From: Lathyrus oleraceus
Taxonomy: Eukaryota; Streptophyta; Magnoliopsida; Fabales; Fabaceae
Assembly (NCBI RefSeq): GCF_024323335.1
Contig: NC_066579.1
Location: forward strand, 243,285,068 to 243,349,067
Direction of reading: 5' to 3'
DNA length: 64,000 nt
This document shows positions 48,621 to 60,200 of this stretch, one piece after another; the stretch's first letter is position 1; each line of letters begins with the position of its first letter. Under the pieces are notes generated by a model. The model was given only the letters and a program-made list of their open reading frames with translations. It searched no databases and was not told where the DNA came from. Position numbers and translations under genes: made by a program.

Positions 48621-50259
48621 AATTAACGAAGTCCGCATACCAGGGTACGTTACTTATTGCTAAGGAATTTTTGGGGTGCTCATAAAGGTCTAGGTTATTA
48701 TCTTCAATGGTTTCTACTCTAGCTATCAGTCTATCATAAGCGAAATCATCATTTATGGGTACTAGTTCTGGTTTTAAATGTTCTAGCCTAGATAGGTGAT
48801 CGGCTACTACATTTTCAGTGCCTTTTTTATCTCTTATATCTAAATCAAACTCTTGTAGTAATAGAATCCATCGGAGTAACCTGGGCTTGGCATCTTTTTT
48901 ACTTAATAGGTAACGAAGGGCAGCATGATCGGTCTAAACTATAATTTTTGCTCCTACTAGATAAGATCTAAATTTGTCTATAGCGAAAACTACAGCGAGT
49001 AATTCTTTTTCAGTTGTTGCGTAGTTAAGTTGGGCAGCATCTAGGGTTCTACTGGCATAATAAATGGCATGTATTTTTTTATCTTTCCTTTGTCCTAAAA
49101 CGGCTCCAACTGCATAATCACTAGCATCGCACATTATCTCAAAAGGTTCTGACTAATCAGGTGGTTTCATAATGGGTGCAGATACTAACGCTTTCTTTAA
49201 AAGATTAAATGCGTCATTACATTTTTCATCAAAAATGAATTCAACATCTTTCATTAAAAGTCCAGTTAAAGGTTTGGTTATTTTGGAGAAGTCCTTAATA
49301 AAACGCTGGTAGAATCCAGCGTGTCCAAGAAAGCTTCGGACTTCTCTGATGGTTTTTGGGGGTTTTAGGTTTTCTATAACTTCTATTTTAGCTTTATCTA
49401 CCTCTATACCTTTTTCGGAAACTATATGTCCTAAAACTATTCCTTCGGTCACCATGAAATGACACTTTTCCCAGTTTAGCACGAGGTTCACCTCCATGCA
49501 TCTCTCCAGGATTTTCTCAAGGTTAGCAAGACAATTGTGGAAATCAAATTTGCAAACCGATAAATCATCCATAAACACTTCCATGATACCATCTAGGTAA
49601 TCTGCAAAGATTGACATCATGCAGCGTTGGAAAGTAGCTGGGGCATTACAGAGGCCGAATGGCATTCGTCTGTAGGCAAAAGTTCCATAAGGGCATGTAA
49701 AGGTAGTTTTTTCTTGATCTTCGGGGTGGATAGGTATTTGGAAGAATCCAACGTATCTATCTAGATAACAGAAGTAAGAGTGTCTGGCTAGATGCTCCAA
49801 CATTTGGTCTATAAATGGTAAAGGGAAATGATCCTTCCTAGTTGCTTTACTTAATTTTCTATAATCTATACACATCCGTCATCCTCCTTCTAAACGTTTT
49901 GCTACATGTTCGCCTTTATCGTTTTGCACAACTGTGATGCCTCCCTTTTTAGGTACTACATGCACAGGGCTCACCCACTTACTATCTGAGATCTGATAGA
50001 TGATACCTGCCTCAAGTAACTTAAGAACTTCCTTTTTAACGACATCACTCATTATAGGGTTTATTCTTCTCTGATGTTCTCTGGAGGGTTTTGAATCTTC
50101 TTCGAGCAAAATCCGATGCATGCATACAAATGGGCTTATACCTTTCAGGTCAGAGATATTATATCCTAAGGCTGAGGGATATCTTCATAAAACGTCTAAA
50201 AGTTGGTTCGTTTCCTCTTGGCTCAAGGTAGCACTCATATCTCAAGTTCTTAGGCAGTT
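48621..50259 (-). pseudogene. Athila RT-RNase H (in-frame stops, damaged motif)
   Basis: Minus strand. RT begins near MHRILLEEDSKPSREHQRRI (50121), with SDSKWVSPVHVVPKKGG, MCIDYRKLSKATRKDHFPLP, CYLDRYVGFFQIPIHPEDQE, RRMPFGLCNAPATFQRCM and VFMDDLSVC. The family's Gly after the first catalytic Asp is Arg here (LDRYVGF). RNase [53 protein letters not shown] and [10 protein letters not shown]. Stops lie near 49876, 49150 and 48934, plus one near 50190. A small deletion and frame changes lie between protease and RT (about 50200-50265). Confidence 0.9.
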
Positions 50260-50268
50260 CCTTAAGTT

Positions 50269-52596
50269 CTAAGTTGGTTTCTTAGGGCATGGCATAGGAT
50301 CTGGAGTAAGGGATAAACATTCGTAAAGGTTATCATCGATGTAGGGTTTCTTAAAGTCATCATCTTCCCTTATGAGAGTTGATGGTAACATAATTGTTTT
50401 TATAATTTCTTTTTGTTCTAATTCTCTAACACATTCATCAATGATATCTAAGGCATAACACGAGTCTCCCATTGCAGGTGCCATAAGAAATTTCGAAAGT
50501 ATAAATTCTATTTTCTCGTCACATACCTCAAATGTCAACTTTCCTTTCTTGACATCTATTATGGCTCCTGCAGTCGATAAGAATGGTCTACCTAGAAGGA
50601 TTGGTATATCATTGTCCTCTTTGATGTCCATGACAACAAAATCAGTAGGGATAAATAACTGACCTATCCTAATAGGAACATCTTCTAAAATGCCTATTGG
50701 ATATTTAACAGATCTATCGGCTAACTGAAGTGACATCTTAGTTGGTTGTAATTCTCCTAAGTTTAACCTCTCATAAACTGCTAAAGGCATTAGGCTCACA
50801 CTAGCTCCTAAGTCTAGAAAAGCTTTTTCGATGACATGATTACCCAAAAGGCAAGGAATGGAAAAATTTCCAGGATCTTTATCTTTCTTTGCTAATTTGT
50901 CCTCGGAAATAGCATTACATTCCAAAGGCTTTGGATCGTCAAGTCTACATTTGTTGGTAAGGATGTCTTTGAGAAACTTTGCATAAGAAGGTATTTGGGT
51001 GATGGCTTCTGTGAAAGGGATTTCTACATGAAGTTTTTCTATAACTTTCATAAATTTTTGATACTGTTTATTGATCTGGGTTTCTTTGAGTCTTTGCGGA
51101 TATGGTATAGGTGGTTTATATGGCGGGGGTGGTACGTAAGTTTTATCTTTAGGTTCTTCTCCTTTTTCTCGACCTTCCTGGTTTTCAGATTCCTCTGCTT
51201 CCTTTACTTCGTCCGGGGGCTTGGTACATTCCTTAGAAGTTTCGGGTTCACTCAATCTAGGGTTTGGTGGCTCATCATAAGCGTTCCCACTTCGTAGGGT
51301 AATGGCATTGGCTTGTTCTCTCGGATTTTGTTGAGGTTGTCCAGGGAATTATCCTCTAGGTGTAGTCATAGGGGCTTGGTTTAAAGCTACCTGAGAGATC
51401 TGGGTTTCAAGCATCTTGGTATGAGTAACTATTTGGTCAACCTTGGTTCCTAACTGAGTAATCAATTTGTTAACATGAATGTTTTGATTCATGAACTCCT
51501 TGTTTTGTTGGGTTTGAGCGGTGATAAAATTTTCCATAATTTTCTCAAGGCTCGGCTTTGGTGGCACAGGTTGCATAGGTTGATTTGATCTAGGGGCCTG
51601 ATAACTATGTCTCGGAGGTGCATTATTTTGGATAGGGTTATTGTTTTTATAGGAGAAGTTCGGGTGATTCCTCCATCCAGGGTTATAGGTATTCGAGTAT
51701 GGGTTCCCTTGGGTGTAGTTCACTTGCTCAGAGTGGGTTTCATTTAATAGACTGCATTCTGCAGATTGATGTCCTTTGGTCCCACATATCTCACAATCCG
51801 ACGAAACTGCGGCTACAGTATTCGGGTTTATGCACGTATGCTCGACCTTAAGGGCTAATGCGTCCATTTTAGCTTGCATCGTGTCTATAGAGCTTAGTTC
51901 ATGAACTCCTCCTTGGGCTTCCTTTTTCTCAACTGTGGCTCGTTCGACTCCCCATGATTGATGGTTTTGAGCCATATCTTTGATGAAGGCACTAGCTTCA
52001 GGATAAGGTTTGTTCATCAGAGCACCGCCTGCGGCAGCGTCGATGGTCATCTTTGTGTTGTAATGAAGTCCATTATAGAAGGTTTGAATGATTAACCAAT
52101 TTTCTAAACCATGATGTGGGCATGCTCGTAACAACTCTTTATAACTCTCTCAAGCTTCGAATAGCGATTCTCCTTGGTTTTGGGTAAATCTAGTTATATG
52201 GTTTCAAAGAACGGCAGTCTTACTTGGGGGAAAATATCTAGCAAGAAAAACTCTTCTAAGGTTATCCCAAGTCGTAATAGAATTGGGTGGAAGGGAATCT
52301 AACCATGATAGGGCTTTATCTCTGAGGGAAAAAGGGAATAATCTTAAACGTATTACCTCAGGAGAAGCTCCATTGGTTTTAAAAGTGTCAGCTAATTGAA
52401 GAAATATTTTTAAATGTTGGTTTGGGTTCTCAGTAGCGAGACCTGCGAATTGTCTCTGTTGCACTAGTTGCAACAAGGATGGTTTAAGTTCAAATTATTA
52501 CCTGGGAAGGTTGGGTTTACTATACTAGAACTAGGTTCTTCATTTGATCGTTAAAGCGAAATCTTTAAGAGGTCTTTGGTTTTGATCTTCGGCCAT
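50269..52596 (-). pseudogene. Athila gag-protease (in-frame stops)
   Basis: Minus strand; the ATG at 52596 reads MAEDQNQRPLKDFALTIK before a lesion near 52540, and gag proper resumes about 52482. Gag: HLKIFLQLADTFKTNGASPE, LRDKALSWLDSLPPNSITTW and RVFLARYFPPSKTA, then the second half (ACPHHGLENWLIIQTFYNGL) and an intact CCHC knuckle CEICGTKGHQSAEC near 51780. Protease: AFLDLGASVSLMPLAVYERL near 50820 and ILLGRPFLSTAGAIID; the DLG (not DSG/DTG) active site is the usual Athila form. Stops lie at 52204-52206, about 52158, and 51349-51351. All sit in one frame shared with RT and integrase. Confidence 0.9.
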
Positions 52597-52767
52597 AGCT
52601 CTCTTAATCCTATGAAAGAATAAACGTGCGCGAGTGTACCGTTCAGGTTCGCCAGAGGGTATGCTAAGCTTAAACTTCCGGTGCTGCGAGTTCTTCGCAT
52701 TGACCGGAAGGAAATAGCCTAAGTCTAAACGATATAACAACAGGAAAATGAAATTTGACGAAATTGG

Positions 52768-52785
52768 TCCCCGACAACGGCGCCA
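52768..52785 (-). other. Athila primer binding site (tRNA-Asp type)
   Basis: The minus strand reads TGGCGCCGTTGTCGGGGA, six bases inside the 5' LTR. It matches the 3' end of plant tRNA-Asp except for one C-to-T change. Confidence 0.88.
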
Positions 52786-52791
52786 AAAACT

Positions 52792-54457
52792 TGATGCGGT
52801 GTTTCGCAAGTATAAGAACGCGTCAGAGTAATATAAAAGATTGTCGAATCCACAGAGACCAAGTGTCAATCTATCATTATCTATTGTTATGGTGTTTATC
52901 AAAGGCAATCAAAATAGGTGTTTTTAGAGTGTGCGATGAAAAGTAAAGTATTGAAATAAATTTAATTAATAAAGACAGGGTCGAATGTAATTCACGTAAT
53001 CAATTAATAATCCAAGTACTTGCTAATAGAGCTACTTATGGGCAGTGTTTCCTACTTTGAAAAGAACTAATTTAACGGGAACTGTCGCTTTCGCGTATTC
53101 AGAACCGAGTTGTACTCCCTAATCAAACCCTCTTATTGTCACTTATAAAAAGGCGCGCATTGCGTTAGAGTGGTAAACCTATTTTTAAGGAATATAGTAT
53201 CTTGACTAAGTTGAAAAGTATTATAACCTGGATTTCTTAACAAAAAGAGGTTCTCATGAACCAGACTCTAAACTTATAAACGCGTCCGAAAATAGTTTTA
53301 AAATCTCTTTTCTTCTTAAGTTAAAAACTCCTAATGAACTAAACAAAGCGCTTTCGCTGTTTTTGAAATAGTTAAAAACAATTAAGTTTAAAAAGACGTT
53401 GGACGACTTTCGATCTTACCCAACGGAATTGAAGTGCGGGAAAACTTAAGTGGAAAGTTAAAATAGCCCTTAAGTGTTTCTACTAACAATTGTATGGATT
53501 ATCGGTTCAATTACGATCCTTACATTCTAACCTTATAGATTTAGTTAGACATGGTAAAGTAAAAGTGCATTAAAGTAAATAAAAGTAGTGCGAGTGCGGA
53601 AAGTAAATAAAAGTAGTGCGAGTGCGGAAAGTAAATAATTTAAAGCGAGTACGAGGAAATAAATAATTTAAAGCGAATGAGAGGAAATAAATAATTTAAA
53701 GCGAGTGCGAGAAATAAATAAAGTAAAGCGAGTGCGGGAAAATAAATAAAGTAAAGCGAGTGCGGGAAAATAAATAAGATAAAGACAAGTAATAAAAACC
53801 TGCTCCAATCGGAGGGTTGAGTAAATTGCAAAGCGGAAATGAAAATGGCGGCAGGATTAACTTCCTTTCAAAGTGCTCCAAACCCGATTACAGACTCTAT
53901 CACAGACTCGATTACACAATTGTGGTAACACTCCAATGCGAAGGGATTACCACTTTAAAATACTGAATATATGCCTAAGTGAAACAAAGTTGCTCTGAGT
54001 TTGCCTCTGCTCTAAGTTTGGATGATTGTAAAAGTGATTTCGAGTTTCTATTTATAAGCAAGTAAAAAGATGGAAATGACCAGGATGCCCTTTAACTTGA
54101 AAATGGGAGGGAAAACTTTTCCTCTTGTGGCGCCCGCCACAAGGCCATGTCGCCCGCCACAAGGCCAATCTGAGGTGCCTTAGTGGAAGTAGTGGGGAAC
54201 GTGGAAGTTGAGGAAAGTTGAGCTTGGACACGTCATGGCAGGGTCTATGGCGCCAGCCATGGGGTAGGCCACAAGTACAAAATGCTGAATTTTAGGGTTT
54301 TTTGCTCTTTTTCGCTCCTTTTCTCGATCGGGGCTCCGATTAAAGTAAAAACCTGAAAACAAAGGAAAACATAGCAATAACACAACAAAATAACAATAAA
54401 ACAACTAGAATGCATGTGAAATCGGAGTCGAAAATACGGTAAATTTCAGTGTTATCA
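52792..54457 (-). repeat. Athila 5' LTR, 1666 bp
   Basis: Same termini as the 3' LTR, with two 28-bp units (53572-53627) against four. The TATA box (minus, TTATAAATAG) is at 54048-54057. A GC-rich GTGGCGCCCGCCAC lies at 54127-54140, and a changed copy (ATGTCGCCCGCCAC) begins near 54147. Confidence 0.93.
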
Positions 54458-54526
54458 GCGGTGGCGACTCTTGGTAAATGATCTCTAGCTTGTCAATAGC
54501 TTGATGATCATGAATTTCCCGCTACA
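54458..54526 (+). repeat. Ogre-C 5' LTR, third piece (LTR end)
   Basis: Begins with GCGGT, the right Athila target duplication, and ends CCGCTACA at 54526. It contains a PBS-like TGGCGACTCTTGG (54462-54474), 74 bp upstream of the true PBS. Confidence 0.9.
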
Positions 54527-54535
54527 GAAATTAAG

Positions 54536-54553
54536 TGGCGACTCTGCTGGGGA
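54536..54553 (+). other. Ogre-C primer binding site (intact, tRNA-Arg)
   Basis: TGGCGACTCTGCTGGGGA, nine bases after the LTR end (GAAATTAAG). It is the best-preserved PBS of the three Ogre copies. Confidence 0.9.
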
Positions 54554-55395
54554 GTAGTCTCCAGTGGGTTTAGCCTACTTTTTGTGTGAATATATTTGTA
54601 TATATGTGATGTTTGTATATATGTATGTGTGATATAATCTGCTTGTTCTGCTTGGTGAACTCTAAGTGGTGAGATAAGTTCTAACCCGAACTTGAGTGCA
54701 ATTAAGATAGGAGGATGGTATAGTCATGTTTGACTTGTATGGAGTAATCCTTAACAAGGTTGCTTGAGACCCATCTGCTCAATGGAGACTCCTTTGGATT
54801 TAGGAATGTCACATAAGTATTTATGGTTAGGCATTGCTATTTCTAATTGGGTCTGAGAAGATGAGGACCTTAGAACACTTAACCCATCTTGGCCTATTTC
54901 GGACGTAGTGCTGAAACTGTTCAAGTGTAGACTTGATAACAGTTGTTACACGATACTACACTCAGACGAGTTTCTCTTGAGAATATAATGGGTCGATGAG
55001 TCAGTCATCTTAACCTATAATATCCGATAGATGGAATTAAGACTCTGGGAACTTTTTAGAACATGATCTACAGGTTTTTATCCTTAGTTCACTCCTTTGG
55101 GATGGTTCTTACCCATACTCCATGCTCGTGACTTGCAACAAACCCTTGATTCTTGGTTGATCCAATCAAATCTTATCAATATCAACGGAACTTGGGTGTT
55201 GATAAGGTGTAAACTATAATCCACCAAAATGGATGATTGATCTTGACAATGACTTGATTCATCCCTTGACCTTTGTTTGCCTTGTGTGTGATCCCTTACT
55301 TATGATTGTTGCATTCATGCATTTCATGCGCATCATAACATTCATCATACAAAATTTCAAGAAACTAAGGTATCATTTGCAAATATTTTCAGACT
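54554..55395 (+). other. Ogre-C 5' UTR
   Basis: About 840 bp without coding similarity. It ends TTTGCAAATATTTTCAG, three bases before the ORF1 ATG, shared with Ogre-A and Ogre-B. Confidence 0.75.
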
Positions 55396-56898
55396 ATGGA
55401 TTATGGACGAAGGAACACTAAGAATTATAGTTTCAGATGTCTTGACATGAAAGAGTTAAGGAAGCTAACATCTTTTGTATTAGATCCCTTGGACTTCAAA
55501 CAACGTCATGGGAAGCTTCTGTCCATCTTGTCAGCTGATGTAGTGGAAGGATTGTTGAGTGTATTGGTGCAATTCTATGATCCTCTCTACCATTGTTTAA
55601 CTTTCCCAGATTTCCAGCTTGTGCCTGCCTTGGAAGAGTATTCTCATCATTTGAGGATATCTGTTTCTATTAGAGTGCCTTTTAGTGGATTGGAGGAGAT
55701 TCCTCGGTCTAGTATTATCGCTGCAGCTCTTCACTTGAAAAAGTCTGAGATAGAGGCTCATTGGGTGAAGAAAGGAGGGTTATTTGGGTTGCCATCTGTT
55801 TTCCTCATCAAGGAAGCTACTACTTTTGCTCAAGCTGGTAGTGTGGACGCTTTTGAAGCTATCTTTGTGTTGCTCATCTATGGATTAGCTTTGTTCTCTA
55901 ACATTGACGGTTTTGTTAATGTTAACGCCATTAGACTATTCTTGATTGGGAATCTTATGCCTACTCTGTTGGGTGATATGTATTTCACTTTGAATCTAAG
56001 GAATTCTAAGGGTGGTGGAACTATTGTCTGTTGCACTCCTCTTCTGTACAAGTGGTTTATTTCGCACTTGGCTCAGACGCCTGCTTTTGTGGAGAACAAA
56101 CAATGTCTAAGGTGGTCTCAAAGACTTATGTCTCTCACTAATGATGATGTAGTTTGGTATGATCCGTCCTTAAGCAGTTTGGAGATTATTGATTGTTGTG
56201 GTGAATTCTCTAATGTGCCTCTCATTGGTACACAAGGAGGAATTAGCTACAACCCTGCTTTGGCTCGTCGTCAACTTGGGTTCCCCTTGAGAGACAAACC
56301 TAATAACACTTTGTTAGAAGGTCTTTTCTATCAAGAGGGTAAAGATCCCCAACATTTGAAGCAGAAGATTGTGCATGCTTGGCATAATGTGCATAGGAAA
56401 GGAAGATTCGAGCTTGGTCCGTGCAATTGTGTAGCTTTGGAAGCTTACACTCTTTGGGTGAAGAAGAGAGCTATGGAGTTGAAGATGCCTTATCCTTGTG
56501 AAAGACCTATGTCTATGGTTGTGGTGGAGACATTAGCTCTCCCTAACCAAGATGTAGAGGAGTTGGAAGACACGCTCGTCAAGATGAAGCAAGAGAAAGA
56601 TATGTGGGAAGAGCGTTTTCATGCTTTGAGCAAGAAGCATGAAAAGTTGCAGTTGGAGTCTAAGGACAAAGATGCACTGATTGAGCTACTTGAAGACTGA
56701 GTGACGAAGAGACAGAAAAAGCCAGAGGTTTCATCTTCTAGCATGTCTCGGCCTTCCGTTGCTTGAAAGAAGATTATCGACCAGCTTGTCCTCGAGAAGA
56801 GTCAGATAAAGGCTTCTTTTCAGACCAAGATTCCTCACATTCGAAGGAAGTATGCGCCTTCAGCCAGATCTTCTAACACTGTTGTTAGGGATCCTTAG
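55396..56898 (+). pseudogene. Ogre-C ORF1 (500 codons; first 434 open)
   Basis: The best-preserved copy of the Ogre-specific ORF. ATG at 55396 (MDYGRRNTKNYSFRC) is open to a TGA at 56698-56700; a second stop is at 56764-56766 and the natural end is TAG at 56896-56898. Blocks: LTSFVLDPLDFKQRHGK, the LTFPDFQLVPALEEYSH motif (residues 69-85), FGLPSVFLIKEATTFAQAGS, IYGLALFSNIDGFVNVNAI, LLYKWFISHLAQTPAFVEN, WYDPSLSSLEIID, and a C-terminal coiled coil (VEELEDTLVKMKQEKDMWEE). Both stops sit where C-to-T or G-to-A changes explain them. Function unknown; it resembles DUF7745 proteins that plant genome annotations list widely, probably mostly Ogre-derived. Confidence 0.88.
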
Positions 56899-57201
56899 GA
56901 TGACTAGTCTCCTTTTCTCTTGTATCTTTTATTTTGGTTTCTGAAATTGTACTCAGTGTAATCCTTCCAATTTATATAAATAAAAAGAGATTTTTGGTTA
57001 TATCAAATTATTGCAATTGCCATTTCAATTTTATATATTTGTAAATGATATAGTAAGTTCCTTGGAAATAAAAATATCAAGCATTGCATTTCATGCATCA
57101 TTTGCATAAGCAGGTTTTTGCCAGGTGTCTGATTGGTGTTCTTCTGTGCTTTAGCCAAGCTGATTAACCGGTACAACACCACAACTAATCGTCCAAAGAT
57201 C
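56899..57201 (+). other. ORF1-gag spacer of Ogre-C
   Basis: About 300 bp, AT-rich. An acceptor-like TTCTTCTGTGCTTTAG near 57155 precedes an in-frame extension of gag (KLINRYNTTTNRPK), matching Ogre-A and Ogre-B. Confidence 0.6.
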
Positions 57202-60200
57202 ATGGAACACCTTGAGCAAGAGAACCGAGACTTGAAAGAGGAGATTGCCCGACTGACTGCCATGATGGAGTCAGTTCTTGCTGCCCAGAGCCAGGTTTCT
57301 CTAACTCCTGCAACTCTTCCGGCGAGGACTATCATCTCTGAAGTGGTTACCTCTACTATGCCTGCTGCCACCGCCCACTTCGCTCCAAACCTGCCTGCTG
57401 GGTTCCCTTGGGGAATGCCACCAAATTTTGTGCCAGAGGGTGTCGCTCCCACTTTTGCTTTCATGCTGGCATCTACCCCGGTCATGTCTGTGCCACCTCC
57501 CGTTGTGCATACGTTGCCGCGTGTAGAAGCCACCATCTATCACTCTAAGCCATCTGAGGGCCCAGATGTCAATGAGACGATGGATGAGATGAAGGACCAA
57601 TTCCTTGAGCTGCGCAAGGAACTGAAAACACTGAGAGGCAAAGATCTGTTTGGGAAGAGTGCTCCTGAACTGTGCTTAGTGCCCAATGTGAAAATCACAG
57701 TGAAATTCAAAGTGCCTGACTTTGAGAAGTATAAGGGAAACTCGTGTCCACTCAGTCATCTTGTAATGTATGCCCGCAAGATGTCAACCCAGACAGATAA
57801 TGATCAACTGCTGATTCACTATTTCCAGGATAGCCTGACAGGTGCTGCACTCCGTTGGTATATGGGGCTAGATAGTGCAAGTATCCGCACTTTCAATGAT
57901 CCAGGAGAGGCTTTCGTGAAACAGTACAAATACAACGTGGATATGGCGCCAGATAGGGATCAACTGAGGTCCATGTCTCAAAAGGATAAGGAGATATTCA
58001 AAGAGTACACCTAGCGTTGGAGGGAGTTGGCTGCCCAGATCACTCCTCCTTTGGAGGAAAAGGAGATGACGAAGATCTTTCTCAAAACCCTGATTTCATT
58101 TTACTATGAACGCTTGCTCTCCAGTGCCCCTAGTGATTTTACCAAAATGGTAAAAATGGGGATGAGACTTGAAGAGGGGGTCCGTGAAAGACGATTGTCG
58201 AAAGAGGAGGTGTCAACTAGCAAGAAGTATGAGAGTAATTTCAGTAAGAGAAAGGATAATGAAACAAATGCAATAAGCAGTGGGAGGCAGAGGAGGCCTC
58301 AAGCAAGAAGAAATTTACCATCCTGTCAACATCATCATCATGAAGTATCTTCCGTCATTCCAGTGTTTTCAAACCAACAAACAACACCAATTCAACAACA
58401 ACAAAAACATCAGTATCATAATCAATGTCAACAACAACAACCCCAACAAAGAACGAAGACCAACAACAACAATAATTCCAACAATAATCATCACCAGCAA
58501 CAAAACTCCGAGAGGAAGAAGGTCTCTTTCGACCCGATACCTATGTCACACGTAGAACTGTACCCATCTTTAGTCCTCAAGAATTTGATTCAACCGAGGA
58601 ATCCACCGCAGATACCATAACCACTTCCATGGTGGTATAAACCCGAACTTCGTTGTGCTTTTCACCAGGGTGCACCTGGGCACGATATTGAGAATTGTTA
58701 TCCACTGAAATATGAGGTGCAAAAGCTTATGAAAAGTGGCATGGTGTCTTTTGAAGATCACACGCCTAATGTGAAAGCTAATCCTTTGCCAGCTCATGGG
58801 AATACCTCAGTAAACATGGTGGATGGTTGTCCAGGTGAATTCAAAGTTTTCGATATTCGGTTTATCCGAAGATCTTTGGTGCAAATGCATAAAGATATCT
58901 ATTTGGTGAGTGACTGTGAACATGATCACGAAGGTTGTTATATTTGTAGTGTGAACCCAAGAGGGTGTGTTGTCGTGAAAAGGGACATCCAACGCCTGAT
59001 GGATGAAGGCATGATCCAGATTGTTCAATATCATCATATTGGTGACGATGTTAATGTCATTGTTCCCGTTTTCAAGCAACCAGAGCGGTTGGTGATTCAG
59101 TATGATAGCAGTAGTAACTAGAGCGTCAACAAAAGATCAGTTTCGCCGTTGGTAATACGGTTAGCGGGCCTAGTCTCGTATGCATCTGATAAGGCTGTGT
59201 CGTATCAATACAATGCTACGATGATAGAGAAAGGTCAAGAGGTCCTGTTTCCTATGACCAATTCAGTAGTGAGCATTGCAGATGTTACAAAGGTGACCCG
59301 CAGTGGTCGAGTTTTTGGACCAGTGATCCCGGAGAATAAGGAAGAATTGATTGTTGGTAAGAAGGCGGAGGTGCCTAGTGTAAATCCTGTTGGTTGTTCA
59401 AAGGATAAGTCTGGTGAATCCAACAATTTGAAAGTCAATAGTGATGATGATGAGGTACTCCGACTGATCAAGAGGAGTGAATTCAACGTGGTTGAGCAGT
59501 TGCTCCAAACTCTCTCTAAGATTTCTGTGTTGTCCCTGCTTTTAAATTCTAAAGCGCACAGAGAGGCCCTCCAGAGAGTTCTTGAACAGGCATACGTGGA
59601 GTAAGATATTATTGTGGCTCAATTTGATCATATTGTAGCCAACATCACTTCATGCAAAAATTTGAGCTTTTGCGATGAAGAACTCCTTGAGGAGGGAAGA
59701 AATCACAATCTGGCTTTGCATATTTCGATGAATTGCAAACAAGATGCTTTGTCAAATGTGCTAGTTGACACTGGGTCATCACTCAATGTGCTTCCAAAAT
59801 CAAAATTGTCAAAGTTATCATATCAAGGAGCACCCATGAGGTACAGTGGAGTAATTGTCAAAGCCTTTGATGGCTCGCGCAAGACAGTCATTGGAGAAGT
59901 GGACCTTCTAGTCAAGATAGGTCCGAGTGACTTTCAGATTACTTTCCAGGTAATGGATATTCACCCAACCTACAACTGTTTATTAGGAAGGCCATGGATT
60001 CATGAAGCAGGAGCTGTTACTTCCACTCTGCACAGAAGCTCAAATTTGTCAAGAATGACAAGTTGGGGATTGTTGGAGGTGAGAAAGAATTGTTCGTCAG
60101 CCATTTGTCATCTTTCTCCTATGTGAAAGCTGATGATGAGGGTGGAACTCCATTCCAAGCCTTATCTGTTGTTTCTGAGAAGAGAGTTCGGGCACCTATG

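Larger units (their letters stand above)
40982..54457 (-). mobile_element. Athila-lineage Ty3/gypsy element with two accessory ORFs
   Basis: Two LTRs on the minus strand (TGATAACACTG...CACCGCATCA), a tRNA-Asp type PBS, a gag-protease-RT-RNase H-integrase frame, then two related ORFs and a PPT. RT wording (FQIPIHPEDQEKTTFTCPYG, RRMPFGLCNAPATFQRCM) is typical of Athila. Total length is 13,476 bp. The LTRs differ by about 3% by eye over the first 420 bp, making it younger than the sirevirus. It sits in the Ogre-C LTR with a perfect 5-bp duplication. Confidence 0.92.
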
